Counted from the stretch's first letter, positions 17,002-26,123 are shown. The stretch: DNA of 64,000 nucleotides from UBA2040 sp041751955 (GCA_041751955.1 JBGSIB010000056.1:1-64000), one strand, 5' to 3'. The notes: generated by a model from the letters alone, not told the origin. Numbers and translations: made by a program.

Positions 17002-17045
17002 GGGGCGACCACGATACATTTCGGGTTTCGCCCCTTTGTTTTGTT
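17002..17045 (+). terminator. Rho-independent terminator
   Basis: GGGGCGA at 17002-17008 pairs with TCGCCCC at 17028-17034, followed by TTTGTTTTGTT. It ends the transcript of the preceding secreted-protein gene. Confidence 0.7.
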
Positions 17046-17056
17046 AAAAAATGATT

Positions 17057-17458
17057 ATGCTTAGAAAAATAGAACATCTGGGAATTGCTGTCGAGAATAT
17101 GGAAGATGCGATAAAAATGTATGAGAACTTGCTCGGCGTTCCTTGTTATAAAACGGAAGGAGTAGAGAGTGAATATGTCAAAACGGCTTTTTTTCAAGTC
17201 GGGGAATCTAAAATAGAATTGTTAGAAGCCACGGATGAAAAATCCCCAATTGCTAAGTTTCTAGCGAAAAGAGGCGGAGGCTTTCATCATGTTGCCTTTG
17301 ATGTAGAAAATATAGATGAAGAAATTGACCGCTTGAAAAAACTCGATTTTGTTTTTATTCAGGAAATCCCCAAAGATGGAGCAGACAATAAAAGGATTGC
17401 TTTTCTACACCCAAAATCAACAGCAGGCTTATTGGTTGAGCTTTGTCAAGAAAAGTAA
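17057..17458 (+). CDS. mce: Methylmalonyl-CoA epimerase
   Basis: Interconverts (R)- and (S)-methylmalonyl-CoA in propionyl-CoA/succinyl-CoA metabolism. A small VOC (glyoxalase-fold) protein of 133-135 residues: LRKIEHLGIAVENMEDAIKMYENLLG with metal-ligand His, KIELLEAT with catalytic Glu, GGGFHHVAFDVENID with the second His, and GLLVELC with the last Glu ligand. ATG 17057 gives the usual N-terminus; ATG 17051 is also possible. It converges with the HAD gene and overlaps it by 13 bp. Mutase genes are not in the window. Confidence 0.93.
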   Translation: MLRKIEHLGIAVENMEDAIKMYENLLGVPCYKTEGVESEYVKTAFFQVGESKIELLEATDEKSPIAKFLAKRGGGFHHVAFDVENIDEEIDRLKKLDFVFIQEIPKDGADNKRIAFLHPKSTAGLLVELCQEK

Positions 17459-18057
17459 GGATGTGTCAGCAATTCTTGCGTTAGGTGAATAGTTTCAATA
17501 CCAAGAGATTTGGCTGCTTCAATGTGTTGAAGACTATCATCTACAAAAAGAACATCTTCTGGTTGAGCATTCATTCTTTCCAATACTAATTTAAAAGCAG
17601 AAACATTGGGCTTGCGATCACCAATTTCGTGGGAAAAGAATACTTCTGTAAAATAATCTTCTAATTTTTTAGGTGTTACTTTTTTCAGATTGCGAAGTGC
17701 TTTTTCAACGTGGATATCGTTTGTGTTGCTCAAAACATACAATTTAGCTTCTTCAGCGAGCTTTTCCATGTAATTCATACGTTCTATTGGAAAATCGAGA
17801 ATCATGGCATTCCAGGCGTGAACTACTTGATTTGCGGAAGTACCTGCTGGGAGAAGTTCCAACAATTTATTGATGAAATGAAAAGATGATATCTTACCCG
17901 TTTCGTAATCACTGAATAAATCATTTTGTTGCGCTTGTGAAAAAAGTGCGTTGAAATCGTCAATTCCTAATTCTTCAAACGCCTCCTTTGTTTTGTTATA
18001 ATCTACATTGATTAAGACACCCCCTAGGTCAAACAGTATGATTTTCTTTTTACTCAT
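17446..18057 (-). CDS. HAD-superfamily hydrolase
   Basis: Haloacid-dehalogenase-fold phosphatase of about 203 residues. Motif I FDLGGVLINVD supplies Asp8 nucleophile as DLGGV, motif II is VLSNTND, and motif III/IV reads DRKPNVSAFKLVLERM and EDVLFVDDSLQHIEAAKSLG. The cap and motifs match the YihX-like subgroup (sugar-phosphate phosphatases such as alpha-D-glucose-1-phosphatase); the substrate is not shown by the sequence. ATG 18057 is preferred to an in-frame start 18 bases upstream. A TAATTTTG promoter core at 18063-18070 lies so close that the mRNA would be nearly leaderless. Confidence 0.88.
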   Translation of the reverse strand: MSKKKIILFDLGGVLINVDYNKTKEAFEELGIDDFNALFSQAQQNDLFSDYETGKISSFHFINKLLELLPAGTSANQVVHAWNAMILDFPIERMNYMEKLAEEAKLYVLSNTNDIHVEKALRNLKKVTPKKLEDYFTEVFFSHEIGDRKPNVSAFKLVLERMNAQPEDVLFVDDSLQHIEAAKSLGIETIHLTQELLTHPYFS

Positions 18058-18062
18058 GTCCG

Positions 18063-18070
18063 CAAAATTA
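18063..18070 (-). promoter_or_regulatory. Promoter -7 core for the HAD gene
   Basis: TAATTTTG on the minus strand matches TAnnTTTG and ends 5 bases before the ATG. It abuts the T-tract of the upstream terminator, so termination and restart occur within about 20 bp. Confidence 0.45.
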
Positions 18071-18115
18071 GACAAAAAAAAAGAGCGAATCTCGATGATT
18101 ATCGAGTCCGCTCTA
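18071..18115 (-). terminator. Rho-independent terminator after the YceI-like gene
   Basis: On the minus strand AGAGCG (18109-18114) pairs with CGCTCT (18082-18087), with inner stem CTCGAT/ATCGAG and a 4-base loop, followed by a run of eight or more T. Confidence 0.85.
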
Positions 18116-18133
18116 TTTTATTTTTAGATTGAA

Positions 18134-18736
18134 TTATTTCAATTGAAGATTCAATGTAAAGTTGATTGTTGGCTGAACAAATTCTGTTTCTCCTTCAGCT
18201 GGTTTGAAACCTACTGCGTCAAGAGAACTGAAATCCAAATCAAAATTACCTGTGATGCTTCCTTTGTCGTCTGTGTATGTTACATCAACCGCAACATTTT
18301 GAGTGATTTCTTTACCCGACATTTTAATCGTTACAGGTAATGTTCCATCGCTGTAAGCACCACATGAAACTGATACTTTGGCATTATTGGCGATGTCAAA
18401 AAACTCAGGTGTTCCCAAATGACCAACCAACATTGCTTTTTTGTCATCCGGCGTTTGATCCGTTACAGTAATTGTGCTCATGTCCACATTGAAAGATCCA
18501 GATGTCAAATTACCATCAATAAATTCAGCAGATCCATCCGCAAATTTTACTGTTCCCGTATGGAAATACTCAGCATTTTTCATTCCTTTCCAAGTAATAG
18601 AAGAAGCTTCAGTATCTACCGATAAAGTTTTCATAGTTACTTCGGCATTGTCAAGTGTTTCTTGATCAATTCCACCACCACAAGCAGTTAAAGCTGCTAC
18701 AGCTCCTGCCATTAAAATTACGTTCATTATTTTCAT
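18134..18736 (-). CDS. YceI-like lipoprotein
   Basis: 200 residues. Signal with lipobox VAALTACGGG gives an acylated Cys near residue 19. The mature part follows the YceI/lipocalin-like pattern: SSITWKGMKNAEYFHTGTVKFADGSAEFIDGNLTSGSFNVDMSTITV, then MLVGHLGTPEFFDI and a final beta-strand region. YceI proteins bind isoprenoid-like lipids in the periplasm; ligand and role here are unknown. It has its own promoter core at 18753-18760 and terminator. A second YceI-like lipoprotein is encoded at 58402. Confidence 0.85.
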   Translation of the reverse strand: MKIMNVILMAGAVAALTACGGGIDQETLDNAEVTMKTLSVDTEASSITWKGMKNAEYFHTGTVKFADGSAEFIDGNLTSGSFNVDMSTITVTDQTPDDKKAMLVGHLGTPEFFDIANNAKVSVSCGAYSDGTLPVTIKMSGKEITQNVAVDVTYTDDKGSITGNFDLDFSSLDAVGFKPAEGETEFVQPTINFTLNLQLK

Positions 18737-18752
18737 ATCAAATATTTTTTAT

Positions 18753-18760
18753 CAAAAATA
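18753..18760 (-). promoter_or_regulatory. Promoter -7 core for the YceI-like lipoprotein gene
   Basis: TATTTTTG on the minus strand, 16 bp upstream of the ATG at 18736; matches TAnnTTTG. Confidence 0.5.
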
Positions 18761-18824
18761 GTAAAAAATAATTACCATGGTAAGTAAATTTCATTTTTTT
18801 TCAAAACAAGGTACAAAAAATTGG

Positions 18825-18832
18825 TATTTTTG
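18825..18832 (+). promoter_or_regulatory. Promoter -7 core for the cyclase-family gene
   Basis: TATTTTTG, 19 bp upstream of ATG 18852. The 115 bp between the two divergent genes hold both promoter cores. Confidence 0.5.
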
Positions 18833-18851
18833 AGAAAAGGAAGAACATAGG

Positions 18852-19604
18852 ATGAAGTTGTTTTTGGGGAGTGCTGATGAATACATAGAAACGAACGAAG
18901 GAATTGATTTGTCAATTTCTTTTGGGGGTATTGATAATCAAGTCAATGCATGGTATTTGGACGACCCAGTAATTTCACCCGTCGTAGCAGGCGATTTTAT
19001 TGGCTCTGTTGAGAAAGGTGCATCAGTCAATTTCAACAATATCCTTTTCAACCCTCATGCCCATGGCACACATACAGAAAGTTTGGGTCACATTACTAAG
19101 GCATTTCATTCTGTCAATTCTATTGCTCATCCTTTATTTTATGAAGCAGAGGTAATATCAGTTGAACCCACTATTCTTGCAAACGGTGACCAGGTGATAA
19201 CTTTGTCTCAACTAAAGCAATGCAACCTTCAATCTTCTCGACCAGAAGCATTAATTCTTCGAACTTTGCCGAATTCGTCTGACAAAAGGAATCACAGGTA
19301 CAGTCATACCAATCCACCTTATCTAGAAAGTTCAATTGCTGCGTATATTTCGGAAATGGGGGTTCAACATCTTTTGGTCGATCTTCCATCGGTGGACAGA
19401 GAGGAAGATGAAGGAGTGTTGGCTTTTCATCACGCTTTTTGGGGTGTACCAGAGAATCCTAGTTATTCAAAGACTATAACGGAGTTCATTTTTGTTCCCA
19501 ACCACTCTAGGGACGGTAGATATTTTCTAAATCTTCAAGTTGCGGCAATCGAAAATGATGCTAGCCCCAGTCGACCTGTGCTTTACAAAATTCATCGCAA
19601 ATAA
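18852..19604 (+). CDS. Cyclase-family hydrolase (kynurenine-formamidase-like fold)
   Basis: 250 residues. The metal-binding motif of the cyclase family (PF04199, HxGTHxD) appears as HAHGTHTES near residues 73-81, with Glu in place of the usual Asp. Other family features are IDLSISFGG at the N-terminus, LILRTLPNSSDKR, LLVDLPSVDREEDEG with later Asp/His, and a C-terminal PVLYKI. Members include arylformamidases and other metal-dependent hydrolases; the substrate cannot be read from sequence. Single gene, followed by a terminator; divergent from the YceI-like gene. Confidence 0.82.
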   Translation: MKLFLGSADEYIETNEGIDLSISFGGIDNQVNAWYLDDPVISPVVAGDFIGSVEKGASVNFNNILFNPHAHGTHTESLGHITKAFHSVNSIAHPLFYEAEVISVEPTILANGDQVITLSQLKQCNLQSSRPEALILRTLPNSSDKRNHRYSHTNPPYLESSIAAYISEMGVQHLLVDLPSVDREEDEGVLAFHHAFWGVPENPSYSKTITEFIFVPNHSRDGRYFLNLQVAAIENDASPSRPVLYKIHRK

Positions 19605-19630
19605 AAAAGGTTGCCTGTTGACAACCTTTT
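19605..19630 (+). terminator. Rho-independent terminator
   Basis: AAAAGGTTG (19605-19613) and CAACCTTTT (19622-19630) form a 9 bp hairpin immediately after the cyclase-family stop codon. Confidence 0.75.
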
Positions 19631-19975
19631 CTGCAAAGCAATTAAGCTCTGTCAAATATTAGCAGCTTAGGTACAATGTCCTGCGAGTAATTCAAGTGAA
19701 TAAATTCTGGCTACCTCAGTCTGTTACACTCTTTTTCGCGTGCCGTCTTTTTTGCTCATATGATATGAAGAACTATAAACTCTCAAATCAATCTAGAAAA
19801 TGAAACCGCCTCTCCAAGCAGTTACATCACATAAAACAAAAAAAGAACAAAAGAAATAACCAGAATTTTCTCCTTATTTCCTGTAACGAATTTAAACTGT
19901 ATGAAATGATATTAGTGGGTAATTGTTCAAATAGGGGGTTTGGTCGAATATTTAAGTGGTTTTATTTATCTAAGC
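19631..19975. other. Non-coding gap between convergent genes
   Basis: 345 bp with no supported ORF, no repeat and no second hairpin that I can defend. It lies between the 3' ends of two convergent genes. A decayed gene or small RNA cannot be ruled out by eye. Confidence 0.3.
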
Positions 19976-20710
19976 CTAAATATTCTCTAAAATGCTAAAA
20001 AAAACTTCTCTTTTCGTGGGAGAAAGAGGGATTTGCGAATTGTCCTTCATAACGACGTGCCCACCTTCTGCTTTATCATAACGATCCACGTATTCAAGAT
20101 TGATGAGATGGGATTGTTGAACCCTTAAAAAATTATAGCCAGAAAGCAGAACTTCGTACTCTTTTAAAGTTTTTGAAACAACAATTTTATTCCCGCCATT
20201 GAGGTAAAAAGTGGTATAGTTTCTATCCGCTTCACATCGAATGATATTTTCCAACTCAACCACATAGATGCTTTCTAAGGTCTTGAGAACCAGACGTTTT
20301 TTGTGCGAATCCATCGGCTCTAAACGCGTATTGTCAAAATTTTGGCGTATCGAAACATTACTAAGTGCTCTGTCGATGGAATCTTTCAATTCTTCTCTGT
20401 CCACCGGTTTTAGTAAATAATCTAATGCTGAATGTTTGATGGCCTTAATGGCAAACTCTTCATGGGCAGTAAAAAAAACTACTTCGAATTTGCGATTAGG
20501 GATACTTTTTAAAATGTCAAAACCAGTTCCATCAGGCATTTGAATGTCTAAAAGAACAATATCTGGTTCATGTCGATTAATGGCTTCAATTCCAGACAAA
20601 ACACCCTCTCCTTCCGAAATACAAATAATTTCCAATTCAAAAGAATCGATCATCTTCTGAACGAGATCTCGGGTTCTTTTTTCATCGTCAATAATTAGTA
20701 CTTTTTTCAA
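19976..20710 (-). CDS. LytTR-family response regulator
   Basis: 244 residues. Receiver domain at 1-120: VLIIDDE acidic pocket, phosphoacceptor Asp55 in DIVLLDIQMPDG, Lys in DYLLKPVDREEL. The C-terminal LytTR DNA-binding domain (about 140-244) contains IIRCEADRNYTTFYL, LKEYEVLL, FLRVQQSHLINLEYVDRYDKAEGGHVVM and IPLSPTKREVF. It is translated from a TTG at 20710, since no ATG lies in frame before VLIIDDE. It follows the histidine kinase with a 17 bp gap, forming a two-component pair on one transcript. Confidence 0.94.
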   Translation of the reverse strand: MKKVLIIDDEKRTRDLVQKMIDSFELEIICISEGEGVLSGIEAINRHEPDIVLLDIQMPDGTGFDILKSIPNRKFEVVFFTAHEEFAIKAIKHSALDYLLKPVDREELKDSIDRALSNVSIRQNFDNTRLEPMDSHKKRLVLKTLESIYVVELENIIRCEADRNYTTFYLNGGNKIVVSKTLKEYEVLLSGYNFLRVQQSHLINLEYVDRYDKAEGGHVVMKDNSQIPLSPTKREVFFSILENI

Positions 20711-20727
20711 ATGGAATATTTTGAGTA

Positions 20728-22947
20728 TTAAATTAGTTCTTTTTTAAGAGGTAAGAAAATTTCTACTAAAGTTCCAGAATTATTTTCGGGATCTAAATCT
20801 GAAATATGCAGACTTCCGGAAGATTTCTGCTTTTCATTTATAATGCGAATTCTATCCGTAGAAATCTTTAGAGCCATGCTTTGGTGGTCTATTCCTTTTT
20901 TATTTTTCCCGGCATGCTCTCTTCCTACACCATTGTCCTCAATTTCTATAGCCAACATGCTATTTTGTTCGGCGAAACGAATGATTATTTTACCGTTTTT
21001 AATGCGGTGAAGTTCTCCATGTTCAATAGAGTTCTCTACAAAAGGTTGCGTAATCATCGGAGGGATGAGGGTGTTTTCGAATATCAATTTTTCCGGACAA
21101 ATAATCTCGTATTCAAAACGTTTTTCAAAACGTATTTTTTGCGTTTCGAGATATTTTGTCAAGATGTCAATTTCCGTGGCAATGGTAATAAATTCCTTAG
21201 GTGAATTTTCTAAAATCAGGCGAATTAAGCGAGAAAAGCTGACCAGGAATTCGCTTGACGACTTGACATCGTTTTCATAAATATAGCTCTGAATTATCGA
21301 CATGGCGTTAAAAATGAAATGCGGATTCATTTGAGTACGCAATAAAATTTGGGACATTTCTGCCTCTTTTCTTTTCTGTTGAATGGCAATCTGCCTATTT
21401 CTGAAAAAACCGATAACAGAAACGAGAATAATGATGACCAGAAATGCTATCAGCAAGTAAGTTTGAAGCCGAGAACGCAAGGTCGCGTTTTCTAATTTTG
21501 ATTCTGTCAGTTGCCGTACACGTTTTTGCTTATCTAGACTTTCGGCCTGTTTAGCAATCATTCTATCTCGTTCCTCCGAGCGAAATTGTTCCCCCAATTG
21601 GGCAATTTTACTGTTGGCCTCTTGTTCGTATGTTTTTTCTGAGAAATCAATATATTCAGACAAGTATTTGATGGATAAATCTTTTTGATTCAGGTCGTTA
21701 TATATTTTTGCGACCAAAGGGTAAGTTTTGAACTTTGCTTCTTGGGAACCGAACGATTCGCTAATAGAAATGGATTTAAGCAAAATATCCAAAGCTTGTT
21801 TTTTAGTGCCTTCTGCGTATAATATTTCTCCTAATAAAAAGTATATTTCTCCTACTCGTCCTTGGTTTTTTCCATCCTCATAATGTTTAATGGCCTTTTC
21901 GTAATGCTTTTTTGCTTCCGAAAGCGCACCGATGTCCTTTAAATTCTGACCAATATTTTTTTCAATATCTCCTACACGAATTTGATCTTTCTCAGGGTTG
22001 GCCAATTTCAGTGCATCGAAGTTCATTTTCAAACTTTCTTTGTGCTTTTTGTCTCGTCGCAAAACATTTGCAATGGCAGAATATGCCTGTCCCATCTGAC
22101 TTTTGTCATTTACTTTTTTGGCGTTTTCGAGAGAGATTTCATAATAATAGTTCGCACCTCCCAAATTGCCGACCGATTCTTGCATTTGTCCGATTTCATA
22201 GGCAAAACGGGAAAGTTCATAATAGGCTTTTTCCTGATTGACCAGTTCAAAAGCAAGAAAATTTTTGCGAATTGAAACGTCGTTTTCACCGAAGAAATGA
22301 TATATGTTGGCCTGCGTGTTGAAACAATCGGATAAGTCTCTTTTATTTCCGGATCTTCGCGCATATTCTATAGCTTTCTCGGTATATTCTATCGCTTTAA
22401 TTTTCTCTCTGTTGATCAAAGCTTCATAGGCAAGTAGATTATAAATATTTGTCGATTCAGTAAAATCACGTGTTGCTTTAACTAATGTAAGTGCTTCGTT
22501 GAATAATTTTTGGGCAGTTCCTCTATCATTAGTAAAAGTGGCTACAAATCCTTTATTGGTTAATATTTCAGCACGAATTTCTGAATGAAACTTCGAATAG
22601 TCTAACTTATCGAAGTATTTCATACGCTCTAAGTAACCTTGGTAATTTCCAATTTTTTCAAGGATTTTGACGTTCAGCAGTATTAATTTTGTTCGGTTCA
22701 ACTTATTAAAACTTACGGTTTCATTTTCAAGATTTTCTCTTAATGATTCGGCCTTTTCAATATCGGTTTCCAAATAAAATTCACCTAATTCAACATAGGC
22801 TTTGGTTTTTGCATCTTCATCATTGGCATTTTTAACGGCTAATTCTAGAACAGACTTCTTATTTTCTTGCGAAAATGATTTCAAGGGGAAATAAACAAAA
22901 AGCAGGGTTAGCCCAAGTAGAAATAATATTTTGGAGATTCTGTTCAT
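20728..22947 (-). CDS. LytS-type sensor histidine kinase with TPR sensor region
   Basis: About 739 residues. Signal or first membrane segment at 5-25 (LFLLGLTLLFVYFPLKSFSQ), then roughly 450 residues of tetratricopeptide repeats (ALTLVKATRDFTESTNIYNLLAY, EYTEKAIEYARRSGNKRDLSDCFNTQANIYHFFGEND, AKKHYEKAIKHYEDGKNQGRVGEIYFLLGEILY). A membrane helix (YLLIAFLVIIILVSVIGFF) precedes the kinase. Phospho-accepting His is near residue 543 in NPHFIFN; the ATP site has EIEDNGVGREHAG. The TPR part is presumably periplasmic and senses protein partners. The signal is unknown. ATG 22947 is preferred to the TTG just before it. Confidence 0.93.
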   Translation of the reverse strand: MNRISKILFLLGLTLLFVYFPLKSFSQENKKSVLELAVKNANDEDAKTKAYVELGEFYLETDIEKAESLRENLENETVSFNKLNRTKLILLNVKILEKIGNYQGYLERMKYFDKLDYSKFHSEIRAEILTNKGFVATFTNDRGTAQKLFNEALTLVKATRDFTESTNIYNLLAYEALINREKIKAIEYTEKAIEYARRSGNKRDLSDCFNTQANIYHFFGENDVSIRKNFLAFELVNQEKAYYELSRFAYEIGQMQESVGNLGGANYYYEISLENAKKVNDKSQMGQAYSAIANVLRRDKKHKESLKMNFDALKLANPEKDQIRVGDIEKNIGQNLKDIGALSEAKKHYEKAIKHYEDGKNQGRVGEIYFLLGEILYAEGTKKQALDILLKSISISESFGSQEAKFKTYPLVAKIYNDLNQKDLSIKYLSEYIDFSEKTYEQEANSKIAQLGEQFRSEERDRMIAKQAESLDKQKRVRQLTESKLENATLRSRLQTYLLIAFLVIIILVSVIGFFRNRQIAIQQKRKEAEMSQILLRTQMNPHFIFNAMSIIQSYIYENDVKSSSEFLVSFSRLIRLILENSPKEFITIATEIDILTKYLETQKIRFEKRFEYEIICPEKLIFENTLIPPMITQPFVENSIEHGELHRIKNGKIIIRFAEQNSMLAIEIEDNGVGREHAGKNKKGIDHQSMALKISTDRIRIINEKQKSSGSLHISDLDPENNSGTLVEIFLPLKKELI

Positions 22948-23017
22948 CAACGAAGGATTAAAGATATGCTTTTTTCAATAGAAGTATTACAATGTCACTT
23001 GGTTAGCTGAAACAACT

Positions 23018-23025
23018 TATCTTTG
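23018..23025 (+). promoter_or_regulatory. Promoter -7 core for leuS
   Basis: TATCTTTG, exact TAnnTTTG match, about 30 bp before ATG 23055. TTG at 22999-23001 could serve as part of the -33 element although spacing is slightly short. Confidence 0.55.
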
Positions 23026-23054
23026 TGGGCAAAAATTCAGCGAAGCAAATCAAG

Positions 23055-26000
23055 ATGGAATACAATTTTTTAGAAAACGAGAAGAAGTGGAGGAAATATT
23101 GGGCCGATAATAAAACGTACCGTGTCCTTGAAGATTCAACGAAACCCAAATATTATGTACTCGATATGTTTCCTTATCCATCAGGCGCAGGATTGCATGT
23201 TGGCCACCCTCTCGGATATATCGCATCGGATATTTTTGCTCGCTACAAAAAATTGCAAGGTTTCAACGTTCTGCATCCCATGGGTTATGATTCCTTTGGA
23301 TTACCCGCCGAACAATACGCTATTCAAACAGGTCAGCATCCTGCAATTACGACCGAAGCAAATATAAAAAGATACCGTGATCAATTGGATCAAATGGGTT
23401 TCTGTTTTGATTGGGACCGAGAAGTAAGAACATCTTCACCAGAATATTACAAATGGACGCAATGGATTTTTAAGCAATTGTTCAATGCCTGGTTCAACAA
23501 TGGTACCCAAAAATCCGAACGCATAGAAACCCTAATTGCGCGTTTTGAAGAAAACGGAAATGCAAGCATCAAAGCATGCACCGATTACGAAGAATCTTTT
23601 TCTGATGTTGATTGGAAAAATTTTTCCACCAACGAAAAAGAAAACATTTTACAAGAATACCGCATGGCGTATCTCGCCGACTCTTGGGTAAATTGGTGTC
23701 CCGCTTTGGGAACCGTTTTGGCCAACGACGAGGTGGTGAATGGCCTTTCCGAGCGTGGCGGACATCCCGTGGAACAAAAACTCATGCGCCAATGGTCGAT
23801 GCGCATCAAAGCTTACGCACAACGCTTGCTAGATGGTTTAGAAACCTTAGATTGGACCGACTCCATCAAAGAAATCCAACGCAATTGGATCGGGAAATCG
23901 GAGGGATGCTCGGTAAAATTTAACGTTGCCTTCGATACACCAACCGATGCCTTCGACTCCGCTCAGTCAGCGGTTGGAGTCGATCGTGGGCTGAGCGGAG
24001 TCGAAGCCCACATCGAAGTCTTCACCACCCGCCCCGACACCATCTTCGGCGTCTCTTTCATGGTGCTCGCGCCAGAACATCCTTTGGTGGATCTCATCAC
24101 AACACCAGAACAAAAAGAAACCATAGAAGCCTACAAAAAAGAAGCTTCACTCAAATCAGAACGCGACCGTCAATCGGATGTAAAAAATATTTCGGGTGCG
24201 AATACAGGCGCTTTTGCTATTCATCCTTTTACAGGTGAAAAAATCCAAATTTGGATTGGCGATTATGTGTTAGCAAGTTACGGAACCGGAGCTGTAATGG
24301 CTGTTCCATGCGGCGACCAACGCGATTGGGATTTTGCCAATCATTTTGGAATTGAGATCATCAACATTTTTGAAAATGTCGATATTTCTGAAGCAGCTTA
24401 TGCCGAAAAAGAAGGATTGATTTCCAATTCGGATTTCTTAAGCGGATTGCCCATCAAAAAAGCTATGAAATTGGCCATTCATAAAATTGAAGAAGCGGGA
24501 ATAGGAAAAGGAAAAATACTGTACCGTTTGCGCGACGCTATTTTCTCACGTCAGCGGTATTGGGGCGAACCTTTCCCTGTGTATTACGAAAATGGCATTC
24601 CTAAAGTGTTGGATGACAAGCAATTGCCTGTAATCCTTCCTGAAGTGGATAAATATTTGCCGACAGAAGAAGGCGAACCACCTTTAGCGCGCGCGAAAAA
24701 AGAAGCATGGAACGTAAGCCAAGGCGAACGTATGGAATATAACACCATGCCAGGTTGGGCAGGCAGTTCTTGGTATTTCTTGCGCTACATGGATCCGCAC
24801 AACGAAAACGAATTCGTTGCCAAAGAGAAAGTAGATTATTGGCAAAATGTGGATTTATACATTGGTGGTGCCGAACATGGAACGGGCCATTTACTCTATT
24901 CTCGTTTCTGGACAAAGTTTTTGTACGATTTGGATTACATTCCTTTTGATGAACCCTTTCAGAAAATGATCAATCAGGGGATGATTTTGGGGAGGAGTAG
25001 TTTTGTTAAGATGATTAATCCATCTAGAATTTCCACAACGATTGTCAAACGACCTTTTCCAATTTTTGTATCAAATAACCTCAGTATAACTTTAAATCAA
25101 GTAGGAGCTAGATATGTCCATTATCTTTTTATAAATCAAGAAATTGGTATCGGGTTATTAGATGATGATTTAAAAATAATAGAGGAAAGTGAGCTTAATG
25201 AAAATGAAATCGATTCCTTACTGTTTTTTGGAAGTCAGCTGAGACAAGTTTATCCAAATGAACCAAAAATTGAGATTGATTTTGATTTTTTATTCATTTC
25301 GAATCATGTTGAAATAGCATTTGTTGAAAATGACAAACTTGATATCGAAGCATTTAAAAAATGGCGACCTGAATTTAAAGATGCTGAGTTCATTTTAGAA
25401 GACGACGGAACCTACATCTGCGGTCACGAAGTAGAAAAAATGTCCAAATCCAAATACAACGTACAAACTCCAGACGAGCTCGTTGAAAAATTTGGAGCGG
25501 ATACCTTGCGCATGTATGAAATGTTCTTAGGACCGCTGGAACAAAGCAAACCGTGGGACACAAAAGGGATTAACGGGGTACACAATTTCTTGCGCAAGTT
25601 CTGGCGTTTGTTTCATGACAAAGACAACAATTGGGCTATTTCTGATGAAGCACCGAGCAAAGAAAGCATGAAAACCTTACACAAAACAATCAAGAAAATT
25701 GGTGAGGATTTGGAGCGTTTTTCCTTCAATACAGGCGTTTCTACTTTCATGATTTGTGTCAATGAATTGACGGAGCAAAAATGCAATCAACGGCAGGTAC
25801 TAGAACCTTTGGTGGTTTTACTTTCCTCTTTTGCACCGCACATTACAGAAGAATTGTGGCACATGCTGGGTCACGAAGCGGGAACGGTTTCCACGGCGAG
25901 TTTTCCAAAATTTGACGAAAGCCACTTGGTTGAATCGTCTTACGATTACCCGGTTTCTTTCAACGGAAAAATGCGTTTCACGGTCAATTTAGACTTGTCT

Positions 26001-26123
26001 ATGAGCGTTCCAGACATGCAAAAAGAAATTTTAGCGATGGAACAAACCCAAAAATATTTGGAAGGAAAAGAACCAAAAAAGGTGATTATCGTTCCGGGGA
26101 AGATTGTGAATTTTGTGGTTTAA
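23055..26123 (+). CDS. leuS: Leucyl-tRNA synthetase with two insertions
   Basis: Charges tRNA-Leu. Class I landmarks: PYPSGAGLHVGHPLGY (HVGH as HIGH) near residue 40, FTTRPDTIFG and the editing domain, a zinc-free central region, WAGSSWYFLRYMDP, and KMSKSKYN near residue 795. The C-terminal part (GPLEQSKPWDTKGINGV) is Bacteroidota-like. About 1022 residues, some 80-100 longer than relatives I recall. Two reasons: a palindromic repeat is translated as about 19 residues at 299-317 just before IEVFTTRPDT, and residues about 643-765 contain an AT-rich, unfamiliar stretch where relatives have a shorter variable loop. Neither breaks the frame. ATG 23055 starts the conserved MEYNFLENEKKW. Confidence 0.96.
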   Translation: MEYNFLENEKKWRKYWADNKTYRVLEDSTKPKYYVLDMFPYPSGAGLHVGHPLGYIASDIFARYKKLQGFNVLHPMGYDSFGLPAEQYAIQTGQHPAITTEANIKRYRDQLDQMGFCFDWDREVRTSSPEYYKWTQWIFKQLFNAWFNNGTQKSERIETLIARFEENGNASIKACTDYEESFSDVDWKNFSTNEKENILQEYRMAYLADSWVNWCPALGTVLANDEVVNGLSERGGHPVEQKLMRQWSMRIKAYAQRLLDGLETLDWTDSIKEIQRNWIGKSEGCSVKFNVAFDTPTDAFDSAQSAVGVDRGLSGVEAHIEVFTTRPDTIFGVSFMVLAPEHPLVDLITTPEQKETIEAYKKEASLKSERDRQSDVKNISGANTGAFAIHPFTGEKIQIWIGDYVLASYGTGAVMAVPCGDQRDWDFANHFGIEIINIFENVDISEAAYAEKEGLISNSDFLSGLPIKKAMKLAIHKIEEAGIGKGKILYRLRDAIFSRQRYWGEPFPVYYENGIPKVLDDKQLPVILPEVDKYLPTEEGEPPLARAKKEAWNVSQGERMEYNTMPGWAGSSWYFLRYMDPHNENEFVAKEKVDYWQNVDLYIGGAEHGTGHLLYSRFWTKFLYDLDYIPFDEPFQKMINQGMILGRSSFVKMINPSRISTTIVKRPFPIFVSNNLSITLNQVGARYVHYLFINQEIGIGLLDDDLKIIEESELNENEIDSLLFFGSQLRQVYPNEPKIEIDFDFLFISNHVEIAFVENDKLDIEAFKKWRPEFKDAEFILEDDGTYICGHEVEKMSKSKYNVQTPDELVEKFGADTLRMYEMFLGPLEQSKPWDTKGINGVHNFLRKFWRLFHDKDNNWAISDEAPSKESMKTLHKTIKKIGEDLERFSFNTGVSTFMICVNELTEQKCNQRQVLEPLVVLLSSFAPHITEELWHMLGHEAGTVSTASFPKFDESHLVESSYDYPVSFNGKMRFTVNLDLSMSVPDMQKEILAMEQTQKYLEGKEPKKVIIVPGKIVNFVV
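23951..24006. repeat. Palindromic repeat inserted in frame in leuS
   Basis: CTTCGACTCCGCTCAG (23951-23966) is the exact inverse of CTGAGCGGAGTCGAAG (23991-24006), with a 24-base spacer. The hairpin is GC-rich against an AT-rich gene and encodes a peptide (AFDSAQSAVGVDRGLSGVEA) without counterpart in normal LeuS, placed at the border of the editing domain. It resembles interspersed palindromes seen in intergenic DNA of some Bacteroidota. Confidence 0.8.

Noticed and set aside
17446..17458. Overlap of mce and the HAD gene as an antisense control element
   Set aside because: A 13 bp tail-to-tail overlap is ordinary in compact genomes.
23612..23923. Overlapping plus-strand frame inside leuS
   Set aside because: Contained in the intact synthetase gene in another frame.
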